Notes: generated by a model not told the origin, from the letters alone. A stretch of DNA of 64,000 bases from Lobosporangium transversale (GCF_002105155.1 NW_019029007.1:1-64000), one strand, 5' to 3'. Shown: positions 25,147 through 37,342, counted from the stretch's first letter. Numbers and translations: made by a program.

Positions 25147-25843
25147 ATGTCTGAGGTCCTAAAAGCATCAACCAAAGGCGCAGGCTACTTTCGAGAACAC
25201 CAAAACCAAGTTCCCAATTGAAAGCAGTATATGATTTCAAGAAAGAATTGGTGGCATTTTATGACCATACAGAGTGGTGCAAGGATAGAATACTTTCATC
25301 AGAAAGCTCAAGGTCTGTGATTAACCCTAATGAAGATTAAAGGTGGCCCATCCAGAGCCTTTAACTAAAATGATGGCTTCGGAATGGGCAATGAAGACGC
25401 AGAACGAAGTTAGAGGGTTGTATTGGATGATTTCTAATTGATATTGTATATATCATATTGTACTGGTCATAGCTAATTGATCCTTTGTACATACACCTTA
25501 TTCTGGGTGCAATAGGAAAAGGCTGGGAAAGAGCATTTCCAAGGCCTGATACCGCTGCGGCTTCTTCGCAGACCACAATCCCAAAGCAACGAAGCAAACG
25601 AAAAATACCAGATGCATCAGACGTAGCAGAGAGAAGTATTAGCGAAGTATCTTTAAAATCCCACAACAAATTCTTCTATTACTACCACGATCTCTGCACC
25701 ATAAGCCTCCACCTCAACATAGAGAAGTAAGTAAAGAGTATTTGAAGCTTAAGGCAGCTAAAATAGCACAGGAAATTTTGCTTGAAGATAACAACTTAGG
25801 CTTGGGATTGGCTCTTAAGCAATTTCAAGATAGGAGATCGTGA
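25147..25843 (+). CDS. Unrecognised protein, helical
   Basis: Proposed start MSEVLKASTKGAGYFRE at 25147. Further coding blocks in shifting frames read KAVYDFKKELVAFYDHTEWC, then HPEPLTKMMASEWAMKTQNE, then TTIPKQRSKRKIPDASDVAE, and finally KEYLKLKAAKIAQEILLEDN with GLALKQFQDRRS before a stop at 25841-25843. A short intron may lie around 25420-25500. Composition is charged and helical. No family recognised. Confidence 0.4.
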
Positions 25844-26854
25844 ATGTTACGAAGTCTCGTTGTTGTTTTTGATGTTGTGGACTTTGTTATATCAGTGGCA
25901 ATCACTTTGAATATTGTTAGGTCAGTAAATAGAACCCTTTGTATTGATCAAGTGCCACCATTTAAGATTCTTTTCCCTTATCTTCTCACCACCACTCAAA
26001 CCTGGTAAGGCAGTCGTTTGTAGTTGATGATGAAAGGAAAATAAACTAAGTTTTGACACTTGGAGCAGAAACATGACAATACGTTTAATAAAACAACTAG
26101 ATCGCACGCCCTATATTGTTCATCGCCCTTGGTTGTATACTTTCCATGGAAGGCATTTGCGGGCTCCACCGAGTTATTGGATGTTTCTTTGCCATCATGA
26201 AGTGTATTTAAATAATACAAAAGCATAGGAAAATATATACTGTATACTGAGAAATAAACAGACGTAGGCGAGAGTTACTTTCAATTATAGTATAAAACGA
26301 GGCTAAGAGACGTTTAAATGAGTACATCGAGCTCCCGGGAATGGATGATGAGTTTAAGCAAATGAGCAAAGTATCTTTATTGAGACACAGTAACTAAATG
26401 ATATTCGTTTTAGCAGCGACAATGATGAAAACAGCAGTGCAGTCTTGCCTCGTCAGAAAATTTAATAATAAAGTACAAAATACAAAGTGTATAAAAGCCA
26501 AGAGGGAGAGCATCTGGCAAAAACAACATTGAACGGAGTAGCAGCAGAGTGGTGAATTGAAAAAGACTTCGAGATGAAGAAGTGCAGAGCAACCGAAGAT
26601 CAAAAGACAATGTCTCTACTGAAAAATTTTAGACAAGCTAGTAGCTAGGGAGTAGAAGTAAGTGAGAATCAGATGTGGGGTATTTATTCAAATCCATGTC
26701 AAAGTATAACTACAAGTTTGTCTACGGGCACTATAGATAGGGTATCCATGGGGCGTGTTTTATGATATACAGCCGTTAGTAATATATTATATTTTTACAT
26801 GGGAATTACATTTTAATTTTTATGTAACACGTGTACTGTGAAATATGCAACGTC
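25844..26854. other. Intergenic, no gene supported
   Basis: AT-rich sequence with short open frames only. It separates the preceding gene from the helicase remnant. Confidence 0.4.
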
Positions 26855-27430
26855 TACAAAGCATCCTTGAAGATAATGTTCCGCGTGTATATCCCAGCCT
26901 TGCCTTCTATCTTGCCGTTTCCGATCAGTACCTCAAGATTGTTTGGGTCTGTACATCGTGATAGGGCAACGTAGAGATGGGCATGACAGGAAACGTCTTA
27001 AGGAAGATAAACACCGACATGTTTAAGTGTCTATCCTTGACTTGTTAATTGTCTTGGCAAAGGCTGACTTGACTGGAAACTGGAATCTGCAGAACATGAT
27101 TGGGGAAGAGTGGTCATCGACCGTTGTAAGCGGTATGCGGAAGAATGAAGGCACGCTCTCCTTGATATTGCCCATTAGTATTCTCAGTCTGGATCATTCC
27201 TGTGTCTAACGCACATACAACCATGCGGGCGCCATTACATAATCCGCACTTTGGGCTCAAGTTGCGAAATAAATGACAGGTTGACCGACTCTCAGCTCCA
27301 GTTGAATAGAGGCAAGCCTGGCGGACTAAGTTTGTTCAGATATTTCACAGGATAATGGGCTTTGACTGCTGCTTCAGGGTCTTGAAGGCTATCTTGGCCA
27401 ATATAACTGACTGACTGCTGTGCACTACAG
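26855..27430 (-). pseudogene. Helitron/PIF1-type helicase C-terminal remnant
   Basis: Minus-strand fragments match the end of the helicase domain of Helitron Rep-Hel proteins and PIF1 relatives: NQLATNMLC, VKYLNKLSPPGLPLF, LRVGQPVIYFA, a degenerate NGARMVVCAL, FRFQFPVKSAFAKTINKS (helicase motif with the usual T-I-N-K-S), then CHAHLYVALSRCTDP (motif VI region) and NLEVLIGNGKIEGKAGIYTR. Frame changes and stops (for example near 27070 and 27250) and the absence of Walker motifs show a decayed fragment. It lies 1.2 kb from the XPG/Fanzor-like element, suggesting a mobile-element island. Confidence 0.8.
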
Positions 27431-28454
27431 AGCATATTGGTGGCCAATTGGTTTAGTCTGCTCCAATCTCAACTCTTGTTGCCTCTTCTTGACGTCTTCT
27501 TTCCTCCAATTTTTTTCTTTTCCCTCTCTTCACTTTCTTGTTCAAGGAAATCAAGTAGGGCGAATTCGTTATGGAGCTGTAGATTCTGTCATACAGCTTC
27601 TCTTCATCCTCCGCATCCTCCACACACTGGCCTGGTAATTCCTCTTCAAACCCCACAGGTTGTGCTTGGGCGGTATGTGAGACGACCTGCCGGGGTCGCC
27701 ATGCTCGGATGGTACGTCGCACACCAGATATGGGCCGCTCGACTGAGAAATGGCTGTCGACCCTGTGGGAGGTGAAAGCGCAGCAGACAACGACGAACGT
27801 GTGGACCGTGTAGCGACCATGGCAATGCAAAAAATAATATCGATATAATAAATGAAAGAAACGAAAGCAAAGGCCTAGAAGAAATTGGAAGTGAACAGAG
27901 ATCAAGTTCACAATTTAAATCTCTAGTGCATCATAGACGTGACCTAGTAAATTAAAGTATAGCCCGTTCCATTTGGTCGGGATCCCTTATATTTTTTGAA
28001 TACTCTTAAATGTATTGGCAGCTAATTGACTCGCTTGTTATTGCAAGTGGTGTGACGTGACTGGTCATTAAAATTAATTTCAGTTTATTTTGTATCCACT
28101 AATCTGTCGAACCAGAATCTTTGCGCAAAGCCCTTTGTAGTCATAGGTGGGTCCGCCTCACCTAGAAACTACCGAGTATAATATGCTATATATATTTTTC
28201 GAATGCTTACTTTGGTATCTCAATGCTATTGTTTCCAATCTCGTTCATGCGAGAGCTTGTATTTATTTTCAATCTCTGCTATTGACTGGGACAAAACCCC
28301 AATCCAAACAAAGGAACTGAATAAAGATTGATGTGGCCTGTGAAGCAAAGGATCGATATCAAAACTATATGAGACAATGATAAAACTCATCATCAATCCA
28401 GGATATAAAAAGGGATCATTGTCTTCCTCCTTCAAAGTCCCATCCCTTTTACCA
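27431..28454. other. Spacer beside the mobile-element island
   Basis: A minus-strand open frame at 27820-27569 starts MVATRSTRSSLSAALSPPTG and has Arg/Ser-rich content, and an overlapping frame ends in a Lys/Glu-rich helix. Neither is recognisable; either could be a leftover of the adjacent helicase element. The rest is AT-rich. Confidence 0.3.
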
Positions 28455-28549
28455 CTGCCACTTGTTCCTGTATCTTTCCCTCAATATTCTTTATCTATTC
28501 GCTTTGAATCTTTACACCATAAAAAAGCTCATCCTTTTATACCTTTGTC

Positions 28550-28584
<35 letters not shown>

Positions 28585-28644
28585 CATTTCTTTTCATACC
28601 ACCATTTTTCCTTTTTTCTTTCTCTTTTCGCTTAGATATTGACC
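28455..28644 (+). promoter_or_regulatory. Upstream region shared by both XPG-like copies, with T tract
   Basis: Similarity between the two copies starts here (taccactgcc...cttgttcctgtatctt at about 28458, matching about 55759), roughly 190 bp before the ATG. So the element carries its own upstream sequence. It includes a T run at about 28555-28584 in this copy only. Promoter function is inference. Confidence 0.5.
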
Positions 28645-31600
28645 ATGGGGCTGAAGTCCTTCTTCAAACTGGTTGCGGATCGCGGGGTTTTACCTTCGGA
28701 AACTGACGTGGGCATTTCTTGGCGGCAAATCCTGACCATTCTGTTCATTTAGATCTCCTCGGTACGTTCTATTACGACATCCTCCGCAGAGTCGTCCATG
28801 CAAAGATGAAAAACGAAACCATCATTGATGTAGGAAGGTCCCTGGCACTCGAGATAAAGGATCTTTTCACAACGGACAACTGACTATACATATTGATGGG
28901 GAACCTTGTACTGAGAAAGAAAAAGCAAGGACAGAACGGCAAGCCATAAGACAAAAAAATATGGACGCTTTGGAGAACAATATGAGCACCTTCGAGAGAA
29001 ATTCTCGGAGTGGGGTATGGACTCGTCCTCAAGTCATGAGGCGCATCCAGAAGGGTCTTCGAGAAGTCCACACCCTGAGCGTCCAGGACAAGGATCAGCT
29101 GGCAACAGGCCTTAGTTCTGTCTTCGATGTCTGTCTGTGTGCATATGAAGCGGACCCATGCATAGGGTGCCATGATGAGGAGAATGATAGGATCGTGATA
29201 TCCCAAGACTCTGATTTTTTTGCGTACGAACGAGTCTGCTTCCTAGTGCGACCCCTTCCGCACCGTAGACGGAAGTTTGGGGTTTACGACGTAGACAACG
29301 TTATCCAAGCACTAAGACTGCCAACACACGCGCATCTGGTGTTATTCTGTGCCATCGCAGGCAATGACTACTCAAGGAACCTCGAGACGTTAGGCCCGTT
29401 AATAATCTTCGATTAATTCGAAAGGTTGCGTGGAACAGAACTACAATAAAATGCTTCGGCTACCTAAGGGAAGCTAGTAAGGTGTTGGGAAGGAACGTAG
29501 CCTCTGAGGAAGGCCGTTTCAGTGTAGCTCTCCGCATTTTTACTTCCGGCCATCAAACGTCGGCCCAAGCGTTACCATCGAACAATGAGTTCGATAACTT
29601 CAAGCAGCGTCTACTCAATGGAAAGGATCTTCGCCATAGAATGGCTCAGCAAAGGCGAGCGCAGCGCCGCAGAACGTAAGAAAGCTCAAGCTATAGTTTT
29701 TGGCCTTGAAACCAGACGTCCCCAATACTAATCGTTAGTCCCTTTCTTGAATAATGTAGAGGCGACCATCATTCTATATAGCGGAAGGGTCACATAGGAA
29801 CCAGTTCCGGCCCATCTTTTCTGACAAGGCGAGCATATTGAATGGGCGCACAGTTGATATCAGTAACTGCCGTCAGCACGATAGGCCGGGCCTTAAGCAT
29901 CCACCACGTCGGAGAAAGGCAAAAAAGAAGCAACAGAAAAAACAAAAGCGGAAGCACAAAGGCAAGAAGCCCCACAGGGCAAAAAAGAAGGTGCACCAAT
30001 TAGGAACTTGAAGGATGCTACGAAGGTTGATCACAGCTACAGCAGTAAGACCCTATCAAGGCCTTAACAATTGGGTCCCTTAAGGCCTCCATGGCAAGGA
30101 AAGGCGGACTGGACGCAGATGAAAGGGATAGTATTGCAAGCCAGATCCGAGGGGCAGTTGTTGTCCTCAACCGACTACGCCGCTATGCATACTGGGCGAT
30201 TGCCTTGGACATTGAGAGGATCATGCGGTTACCAGGGGCAGCAAAGTCGAGGAAAAAGGCACTGGACGAGGTCTTGGATAGCAATGATTATTCCTTCCGT
30301 CTCGCCACCCTTCTTTTGAGTGGTCAAGGTGGCCCCAATTCAGCTTACGCGAGGGCAAAAAAACAAGGAAAGGCGGTAGAAACGCCCCACATCCCTCGCT
30401 TATGAACATTTCAAGGCCACCACTGAACTTTCCCCAATAAAGGAAATAGACATCACATTGGGGGACGTCAAGGCTTTGATCCCAAAAAGATCACATTTCC
30501 AAGAGCGTCAGAGCTACTAATGGGCCAAGTACAGACATCATTAAGGCAGCACTACAGGAACGCAATGGTATAGCTTTTATGGTTTTTGTTTTTTTTTTTT
30601 TTTTTTTTTTTATTCAGACTTTTTTTTTTTTTTTTTTTTTTTTCTAGTTTGATGTCGAGAAAACAAACGAAGATATGAGCGACATTGAGTTTTTTTTGCG
30701 GGAGAACAAAAAAGTGAAAAAATACTCAGACTTTCCTACGTCCCCTGGTCACCCGGGTATGTGTATCTGTCTGAACACGCCCTAGTTGACATCCTCTGGG
30801 CGAACGAAGATACCAAGCAGCTGCTGGAGCGTATTCTGCCTCTCAATAATCCTTCCAAGACTGCAATGTATGAGTGTGTACAGGGAACAAAAGGGGTTTT
30901 GATACAGGCTCTCTTTTGTGACATTGGAGGTGATCGCATGGTTCGTGGATATCAAGACAAAGTATCCCTGCAGTCACAGGACAAAGATCTAACTCGGTTC
31001 AAACTCAAAGGAACGATTTCTACCAACGGTCTAGTTCTGAATCTACTTGCCTATGACACAACCCAGACGAAGAAGACAGCAGCAGTCTGACGTAGATGAA
31101 AGAAGGCCCAGCCAAAAAACTGGAGCTTTCTCAGGGATTTCTCAACACGACGTGCTCAAAGGCGGCCGGTGAAGACCCTAACAGATGAAGACTACGCAAA
31201 CATAAACTGGAAGAGAGGAGCTCCAAGCTGCTTGAAAACGTTGAGCTCACATTCAACAAACCAGGGCGATGCCCATCCGCAAACACCACAACTATCGTCG
31301 GATGTGATCCTGGTTATTGTTAATGCCCTTACGTTTTCCTCGCTGGACCCTCACAACCCTAACTTGCGGCAAACGGTAAAGGTGAGAAGCAGGTTCTTGT
31401 ACCTCCCTGTCCTCCGCTTCAATTACCTGTAGAACAAAAGGAAGCGTGAAAAAGCAATGATTGAGGTTGAGAGCGCCATCCCTGTGTTTGGAAGGGATAC
31501 GTATAAATGAGTACTTTCAATGGATGAACGGGGAGTCTCAAGAACAGACAGGAATCAACGAATTTGGATGTGCTTCAAGAGTTCTACGAATCCAGATGGC

Positions 31601-32211
31601 ATCTGAAAAAAAAATGGGACCTACGAAAAGGCTCAACGAGCTACGTTCGACTACGCGGTACAGCGAGTGTTGAAGATGCTTTGGGGATAAAGGAGTGCTT
31701 GTCGTCGGCCTTAGGGTCCTTTGAAAGTAGTAAAGGAGTTCCCAGCAAGCACACTGCTATAACGAGACATCTTGTCACACAGGTATGGCTTTTTTTTTAA
31801 AAAAAGTAAGAAAGCTGGAAAGCCATAGAACCCTTGCTAATAAACGACTGCCATTTGAAACACTTAGGTCAAAGCGCGAGGACACTTCACTGTAGGAGCG
31901 GCACGAATTTTACACCAACGCCCGCTGTCCCGACCCTCTGTGATAGCTTTTTTAGAGACGGTGTACCCTCGCTCTAAATATTGCCGGGCATGTAAGGTAT
32001 TCTTCGACCGTGGACGCAGTAGGGGTGGAAAACATCGCAAGAATCGGTCTTGCTCAAATTGAGAGACAAGAGAGGCCTGCAAAGTACAAGCCCACGGAAG
32101 AGTCGCCTGCTCCGGCTGCAAAGCGCGCACGACGCTAGACACAATATTGGGCCGGCACACCCACAAAAAATTTGTAAGTTCTGTTTATTTTCGTCTCCAT
32201 CCTCTCTAATC
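28645..32211 (+). mobile_element. Composite element: XPG/FEN1-like nuclease region followed by Fanzor (TnpB-like) region
   Basis: The N-terminal part starts MGLKSFFKLVADRGVLPSET, the family's usual opening. It carries XPG-I-type acidic motifs: EADPCIG (29147), QDSDFFAY (DSD at 29207-29215) and AGNDYSRN (29357), as in FEN1/XPG-fold nucleases, then FGVYDVDNVIQALRLP. A middle helical region (LDADERDSIASQI, RLRRYAYWAIALDIERIM) and two T tracts before a CTAG acceptor (near 30640) lead to the second part. This reads YLSEHALVDILWANEDTKQL, FKLKGTISTNGLVLNLLAYD, then TTTIVGCDPG, a RuvC-I motif with its Asp at 31306. Next come WDLRKAQRATFDYAVQRVL-like helices, RSKYCRACKVFF (CxxC at 31982-31993) and VACSGCK (CxxC at 32108-32119) with a degenerate RuvC-III-like segment after it. 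That order fits Fanzor proteins. Many frame breaks and stops suggest it is inactive or poorly sequenced. Whether it is one protein or two is unknown. Confidence 0.65.
30589..30645 (+). repeat. Double T tract before a splice acceptor
   Basis: Two long T runs (about 24 and 23) separated by attcagac end in CTAG, where coding resumes (VEKTNEDMSDIEFFLRENKK). Together they look like an intron with an expanded polypyrimidine tract joining the XPG-like and Fanzor-like halves. Confidence 0.6.
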
Positions 32212-32334
32212 TTTTGCCCCTGAATTTCCGGACTAACTTTAAAAACCGTACAGATCAACAGATAATAAGGTTCATTGTTAAAAATTAATGATAGACAAAT
32301 CACATCCAAGATTTCCAACCAGAACGCTCCCATG

Positions 32335-32372
<38 letters not shown>

Positions 32373-32639
32373 TTATTTATTTTTTATTTATTTTTTATTT
32401 CAAGCTGTTTCCATTTAAGCCATTGTTTGCTATAATGTTATTATTTGTCGTTCAATGCAGTATATGTATATATATGTTTCACGGTGGCTATGATGGATAT
32501 GTATGTATGGCTGTCGAAATGATGATAAACGATAAAAAAAAATTGTTTATAGAGCCACAGTCTCGTGCTAAGAGAATTACGTTGAAAAGATAAATGTTAT
32601 GATTAATATAGCCATACCATATAAACGATGGTGCATCGA
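32212..32639. other. Spacer with T tract and AT-rich sequence
   Basis: T run of about 33 at 32338-32370, followed by (ttta)n-like sequence and TA-rich DNA. No coding content supported; the right edge of the mobile element probably lies here but no terminal repeat was found. Confidence 0.4.
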
Positions 32640-33826
32640 ATAAAAAAAAAGAAAAAAAAAAAGCGTTACTAAATGATTGCCTACCTCATATTCCTTCTCA
32701 AACATGTCTTCCATATCTTCCTCATCCTCGCTTTGATCCGAAACAAACTCGCGTTCTTCATCCTCTTCCTCTTCCTCCTCTGCTTTGACTGTGAGTCATC
32801 TTCATCGGTCTGATCACTATCAATCTCTAGTTCTCCTTCTCGCCTTCCAAAATTTCTTTCCAAACATCTTCATGTACATTCAAGGGTGCATCGCCGTATG
32901 CATGTGACTTCAGTCGATCCAGTAGCTCCTTCTCGATCGCCTTATCTAATCTCGCTGCAGCTTCTGCCTTGGCTTCTCTCCTGGCCTCCCGCCGCTCAAC
33001 TTTTTTCTTGATCCCTACCAGCTTGGGTCTCTCATCCGCTTTCAATTTTAGTTTACGCATCTTGATCAAGTATTGTGTAATCTCTGTCAGACGCTGCTTA
33101 CACTTGTGGATCGAAAAGTTAGGCCAGTAGATCAATTCCTTATCAATTTGCTCCAGTGCCTGTGCATAGTTTTTGGACAACTTGATCTTCTCCCACTTGG
33201 CAGTGAGTGTGCTCGTTCAGGTGTCTTCACAAACAAGTAGATCACTCCATTCTGCTCACGAACTGTAGCGTATCGAGAGTTGGCGAGAGGGCAGGATTGA
33301 CGGTTGCAGAGACCCGTCGCATTGTATTCGTTCCTGCAAAAATTCCCTGTTGGTGTCCTGATTTTTTTTTATTTTTTTTTTATTGGTTTTTATTGGTTTT
33401 ATTTGGTTTATTTGGTTTTCCAATGATCCAATCGTTGATAAGATGAGGCATAAGTATAATAGGAAAAAAAAAGTGAGTTAATATAGTGAAGCAAAACAAG
33501 TGCTCCGAACCAGGCCAAAATTATAGGTTTTATTCATGAAATCAACCAAACATTTATATCTTTGATATTGTATGAATCTATATTATGTTGGACCCTAGAC
33601 TTACTTGACTTTGTATGAGCAAAATTGTTGGTTGATAACCTGCCAATAACTACAGTTTTTTATGAGTTGCAACATAGATAAAGTCCATGATTAGCTTGGT
33701 TATTGTGTCTCTTCTTTTTTATTATTATTCCTCCTTTTGGGCTCAAGAGATAAAGCGAAAGGCTAGGATGTGTATATTAGAGCAACACATTGGTCAGAAA
33801 GACGTACCCTCGTCGGTATTATTATG
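32640..33826 (-). CDS. MAK16: MAK16 ribosome biogenesis protein
   Basis: Nuclear factor for 60S subunit assembly. A tiny exon 1 near 33826-33812 gives ...TDE; exon 2 (33649-33605) gives [14 protein letters not shown]. Exon 3 (from 33357) gives [20 protein letters not shown], then [67 protein letters not shown] and [20 protein letters not shown], and ends [20 protein letters not shown]. The acidic C-terminus is present in another frame ([20 protein letters not shown]). The Cys residues of the N-terminal zinc-like region are intact. Missing bases occur near 32845, 33200 and in exon 2. The terminal exon after a GTAGGC donor at about 32684 was not found. Identification is firm; ends are approximate. 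Confidence 0.92.
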
Positions 33827-34239
33827 TAAATGTAGAAGACTGACAAGAAGTATGCGACGATGGATGGGGAGATTTATAATGGCGTGTGGTAAAAAAAAAA
33901 AAAATACATGGCAAGCAACAAGCACTGACTGTTTATTATTTTTTTTTTTTTTTTTGGAGGGACAGTCACTTGAACTTTAGTTAAGGGTTAGTTAGATAAA
34001 GGAATAAAAATACAAGTTTGAGTTATTCACAACTCAAAGTAGACTCTCTGACTTGGTACACTACGTGTAACTCGCTCAATTCAATCAACTTTGAGATCAC
34101 AGGTGGGCATAGTCTCTCGTCTACCCCACCAATGCTGTTCCTATGATCAACTCAATTTCGCTCACAAGGCTAGCTCTTCGACTTGGCTCTGACTAGGGCC
34201 ACACTCAGAATCGCTGCTCCGGCTAATGTTGTAGACGAT
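33827..34239. other. Intergenic between two minus-strand genes
   Basis: A and T tracts near 33890-33903 and 33939-33955, otherwise no recognisable content. Confidence 0.4.
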
Positions 34240-36360
34240 TTATGACCGATGTCCCGACTCAAATGTTCGCTCGTTGCTGTTATAGTCGTCGCTGTTGCTG
34301 TCGCCGCTGCTGTCGTTGTTGAGGCTGTTAACGGCAAATTTGATGTTGATTTGTGATTGCGTCAGTTGACTCAAAGCCAAGCTCTCAGCAATGGCTCTTC
34401 TCAAATCTTCATCCTCATCTTCATCCGTACTGTCATCCTCGGCGATAGTTGCTGATGTGAAGAATAGGGAATAGACTATGAAGGGGACGTTGGTGGATTG
34501 AATGGGTACTGGTGTGCGAATGAGATTGAAGAGTATAAGTCAGAGCTACTTTGGTCTTCTTCTCTGTGCTGGATCTACGACCTCCACTGTGATTCTTGGA
34601 AGCCCAGACGACTCAGCCATGGCTGCTGCTCAGAGTTGAATGTAAACAATTGATGCCCTGTACTAGAACGATTGCTATTGTTGCCTGAAGCGCTATTATG
34701 GGTAGGAGCACTTGACGATGAATGATTACCCACTGAAGAATATGTGGAGTATTGGTTGAACTAGAGGATGGCACTGATAGAGCTTGTAACGAAGGGGTAG
34801 CGGTTGGTGGCCCAATGCGGCTAGAATATTGGATGTCGCTCAAGGTAGGCGCTGCAGCTGTCTCAACATTGGCGCGGTTCACGTTATGACTAGAAATACC
34901 ATTCGAACCACTATTCACTACCCTATTTGATTCTGTTTTGACGGACAATGCCGCCTGCATGTGGGACACGAGCTGTGATGTTAAGCCAGGACCGAGAAAC
35001 AAAACAAGTGAAAGATATGACCACATGAAGGACTTTTGCTGAGGCCATACTGTCCCTGCAGATAGCACAGTCATCGCTATAATCTTCCAGTTCCTTCTCT
35101 GTTGCTGATGGGTATAATGCTGCATGTTATTGAGAGCCTGGCGGTAGGCATGATGACCGGCAAGTTTTTTCCTTAAATGTTGAACACGCTTCTCATGTTA
35201 AGAACAGCACTGCATCAATGAGTGTAAATGAGATCCCATGCAAATACTGATCAAATAATTAAAATAAAAATAATGTATAGATGTATAGATATATGTTAGA
35301 TATAACTTTTTTTTTTTTTTTTTTTTTAACCAGATCTTCTTGTTGACTCACCATAAATGGAGTAGTGTCCCAAGTTGTCACCAAAATCATCGTGTCAGTA
35401 ACAAATTCGGTATAGTATTGAATCATTCTTCGTGATTCACTGGTCTTGACGTGATAAATCACCAAGATGGATAATGTATTTCACAAGTGTCTGAACCGTG
35501 TCCAGGAACAATGTGAAGCACTAAGAGAATTCAAAACACAGGGGTTACAAGTTTAGCCGGGGCTTGTTAATTATGAAATCTTGGTTTTTTGTGTTTTCAC
35601 GAAGAAGAAAAAAAAAAATCAAGATTTAGATACATACCTCAAAGGACAGGAAGTAACATGGATCGGAAGACCGAGATACAGAGTAAAACCACGCAATGTT
35701 CGAGACCAAGATCATTGTGAGCATGCTCAAAATCTTGATATGGACTATGACGGGGATTTAGGCGATACAGTTACTATAATAAGAAGGGAAGAAGGAGTTT
35801 GTTGGCAAAGTGCATCTGAAAGAGGCGAAGAGTTACACAGATGACTACAATGAAATTGGTACAGTAAACATTGTTGCATATTCATACAAATTCAAACCGA
35901 TCACGGCACAGCATGCTAAAGACTCGTGAAATCCGAGGATAGTGAACCAGGCAGTCCAGATTAAAAGTTTTCCCAGCGAGGCTCCAGAATGGCACCCCAA
36001 AGACGACTTTAAAAAGCAGGAAGTTTAGTGCCCTATCATACATGTGCTATGATTTTTTTTTTTTTTTTTTTTTTTTTGGGGAGAGAGAGAAGGTGGGGAA
36101 GTGTAAATTATACTGGGATAGGATGGGATTGTCACACGATGATACTTTAGTGCTTTCAAAAAAGCAATAAAATCAAACCCAATTGGACAGGAACACAATT
36201 TGAACCTCCCCTCGCCCTTCTCCATGTTGATGTTGATAATTCTGAATGGAAAGTACCAAATCCCATGATGAACAAGTGGTGGTTGTATCCCTGGTCATGA
36301 CGGGAAGAGGATTGATCCTCGATATAAGCTTTCTACTTTTTCACTTTTTCACTTTTTCAC

Positions 36361-36391
<31 letters not shown>

Positions 36392-37003
36392 AAGGTGTTG
36401 GGTATTGATTTGTCTCTGCTGTAGTTGGTCCTTTCATTTTGACTTTTGGTCATTCTCTTTCTTCTACCAATGATCAAGTAAATAGGAAAGAGCACCTACC
36501 TGCCGTTCAATCATTCGTAGATCGCCAAAGAAAGTCCTCAGGATCAGTCGCCCAGTGAGGAAGGCTAGACAAAATGCCATGTTTGTAAAGACCTAAACAA
36601 AATAGCGTGTGAATAAAGCTTCTTTTTTAGCTGTCGCCAGATGTTTGAAGAGCGGTTTGCTCACTCACCAGAACACACAGCTTTTCATTCTGCAAGTAGG
36701 ACAGAATGACCTGTAGCTGCAGCAGCACAGCTGGAGATGGCGTCCTGAATTTGAGGTATCGTTCTGCCACTGCTTGAAAGACTGAGGGTCGGAATCCATT
36801 GCCTATACCTGCTGCTCCTCCAAGAAATCGGCTTGTCTCATAATCTTGTTATTCCCACAAGTTCGTTTTGGATCCGAAGTGTATCGATCGTGAATAAACT
36901 ACAGATACGTATCCTTGTCCTTGACATTCTACTCAAACCATCCTTCTGCTGTTGCTTTAATTACGATGAAGATGACCATGACGCAGAATCTCATTGAGAA
37001 CAT
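34240..37003 (-). CDS. AMFR/gp78-like (Hrd1-type) ER membrane RING ubiquitin ligase
   Basis: Multi-exon gene starting MFSMRFCVMVIFIVIKATAE (37003). Membrane exons follow: VAERYLKFRTPSPAVLLQL with SYLQNEKLCVL; VFTNMAFCLAFLTGRLILRT with FFGDLRMIERQ (36502-36593); KLLIWTAWFTILGFHESLAC (about 35.9-36.0 kb); ILSMLTMILVSNIAWFYS; LFLDTVQTLVKYIIHLGDLS; and RRMIQYYTEFVTDTMILVTT. The pre-RING helix VQHLRKKLAGHHAYRQALNN leads to the RING (DDCAICRDSMASAKVL, CGHIFHL, then a frame-broken CPTCRR). A Ser/Asn-rich tail ends in a ubiquitin-interacting motif, DEDEDLRRAIAESLALSQ (34395-34450), then a stop at 34240. gp78 and Hrd1 ubiquitinate ER-associated degradation substrates. Many missing bases disrupt the frame. 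Confidence 0.82.
36334..36394. repeat. Repeated tttttcac followed by T(n)A(n) junction
   Basis: Several tttttcac units run into about 25 T and then directly into 9 A, inside an intron of the AMFR-like gene. Confidence 0.8.
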
Positions 37004-37285
37004 TGTCGAAGGAAGAGTGTGAAACGGCGAGTCTGCGCCAAAAGAACAACGTCTTTAAGAAAGGGCTCAAGAGACTTTAGCAGACCAAGGTTGAGATGAG
37101 GATGGAGTATGAAAGAGCGATTTATGAAGAGGATAAGCGATACAACAACGTGGCTGCCACTGAAAGCAATGAGTAGCGGTTAAATCGAGAACGCATCCCG
37201 GATGCGCAAATAAGCGATGAACGATGCGAGGTTAAATCAAAAGAGTTGAAGGTATTGTGACAAAGGGTAAGGGGATTAATAAAAA

Positions 37286-37306
37286 ATAAGAAGAGAGAGC
37301 GAGAGC

Positions 37307-37342
<36 letters not shown>

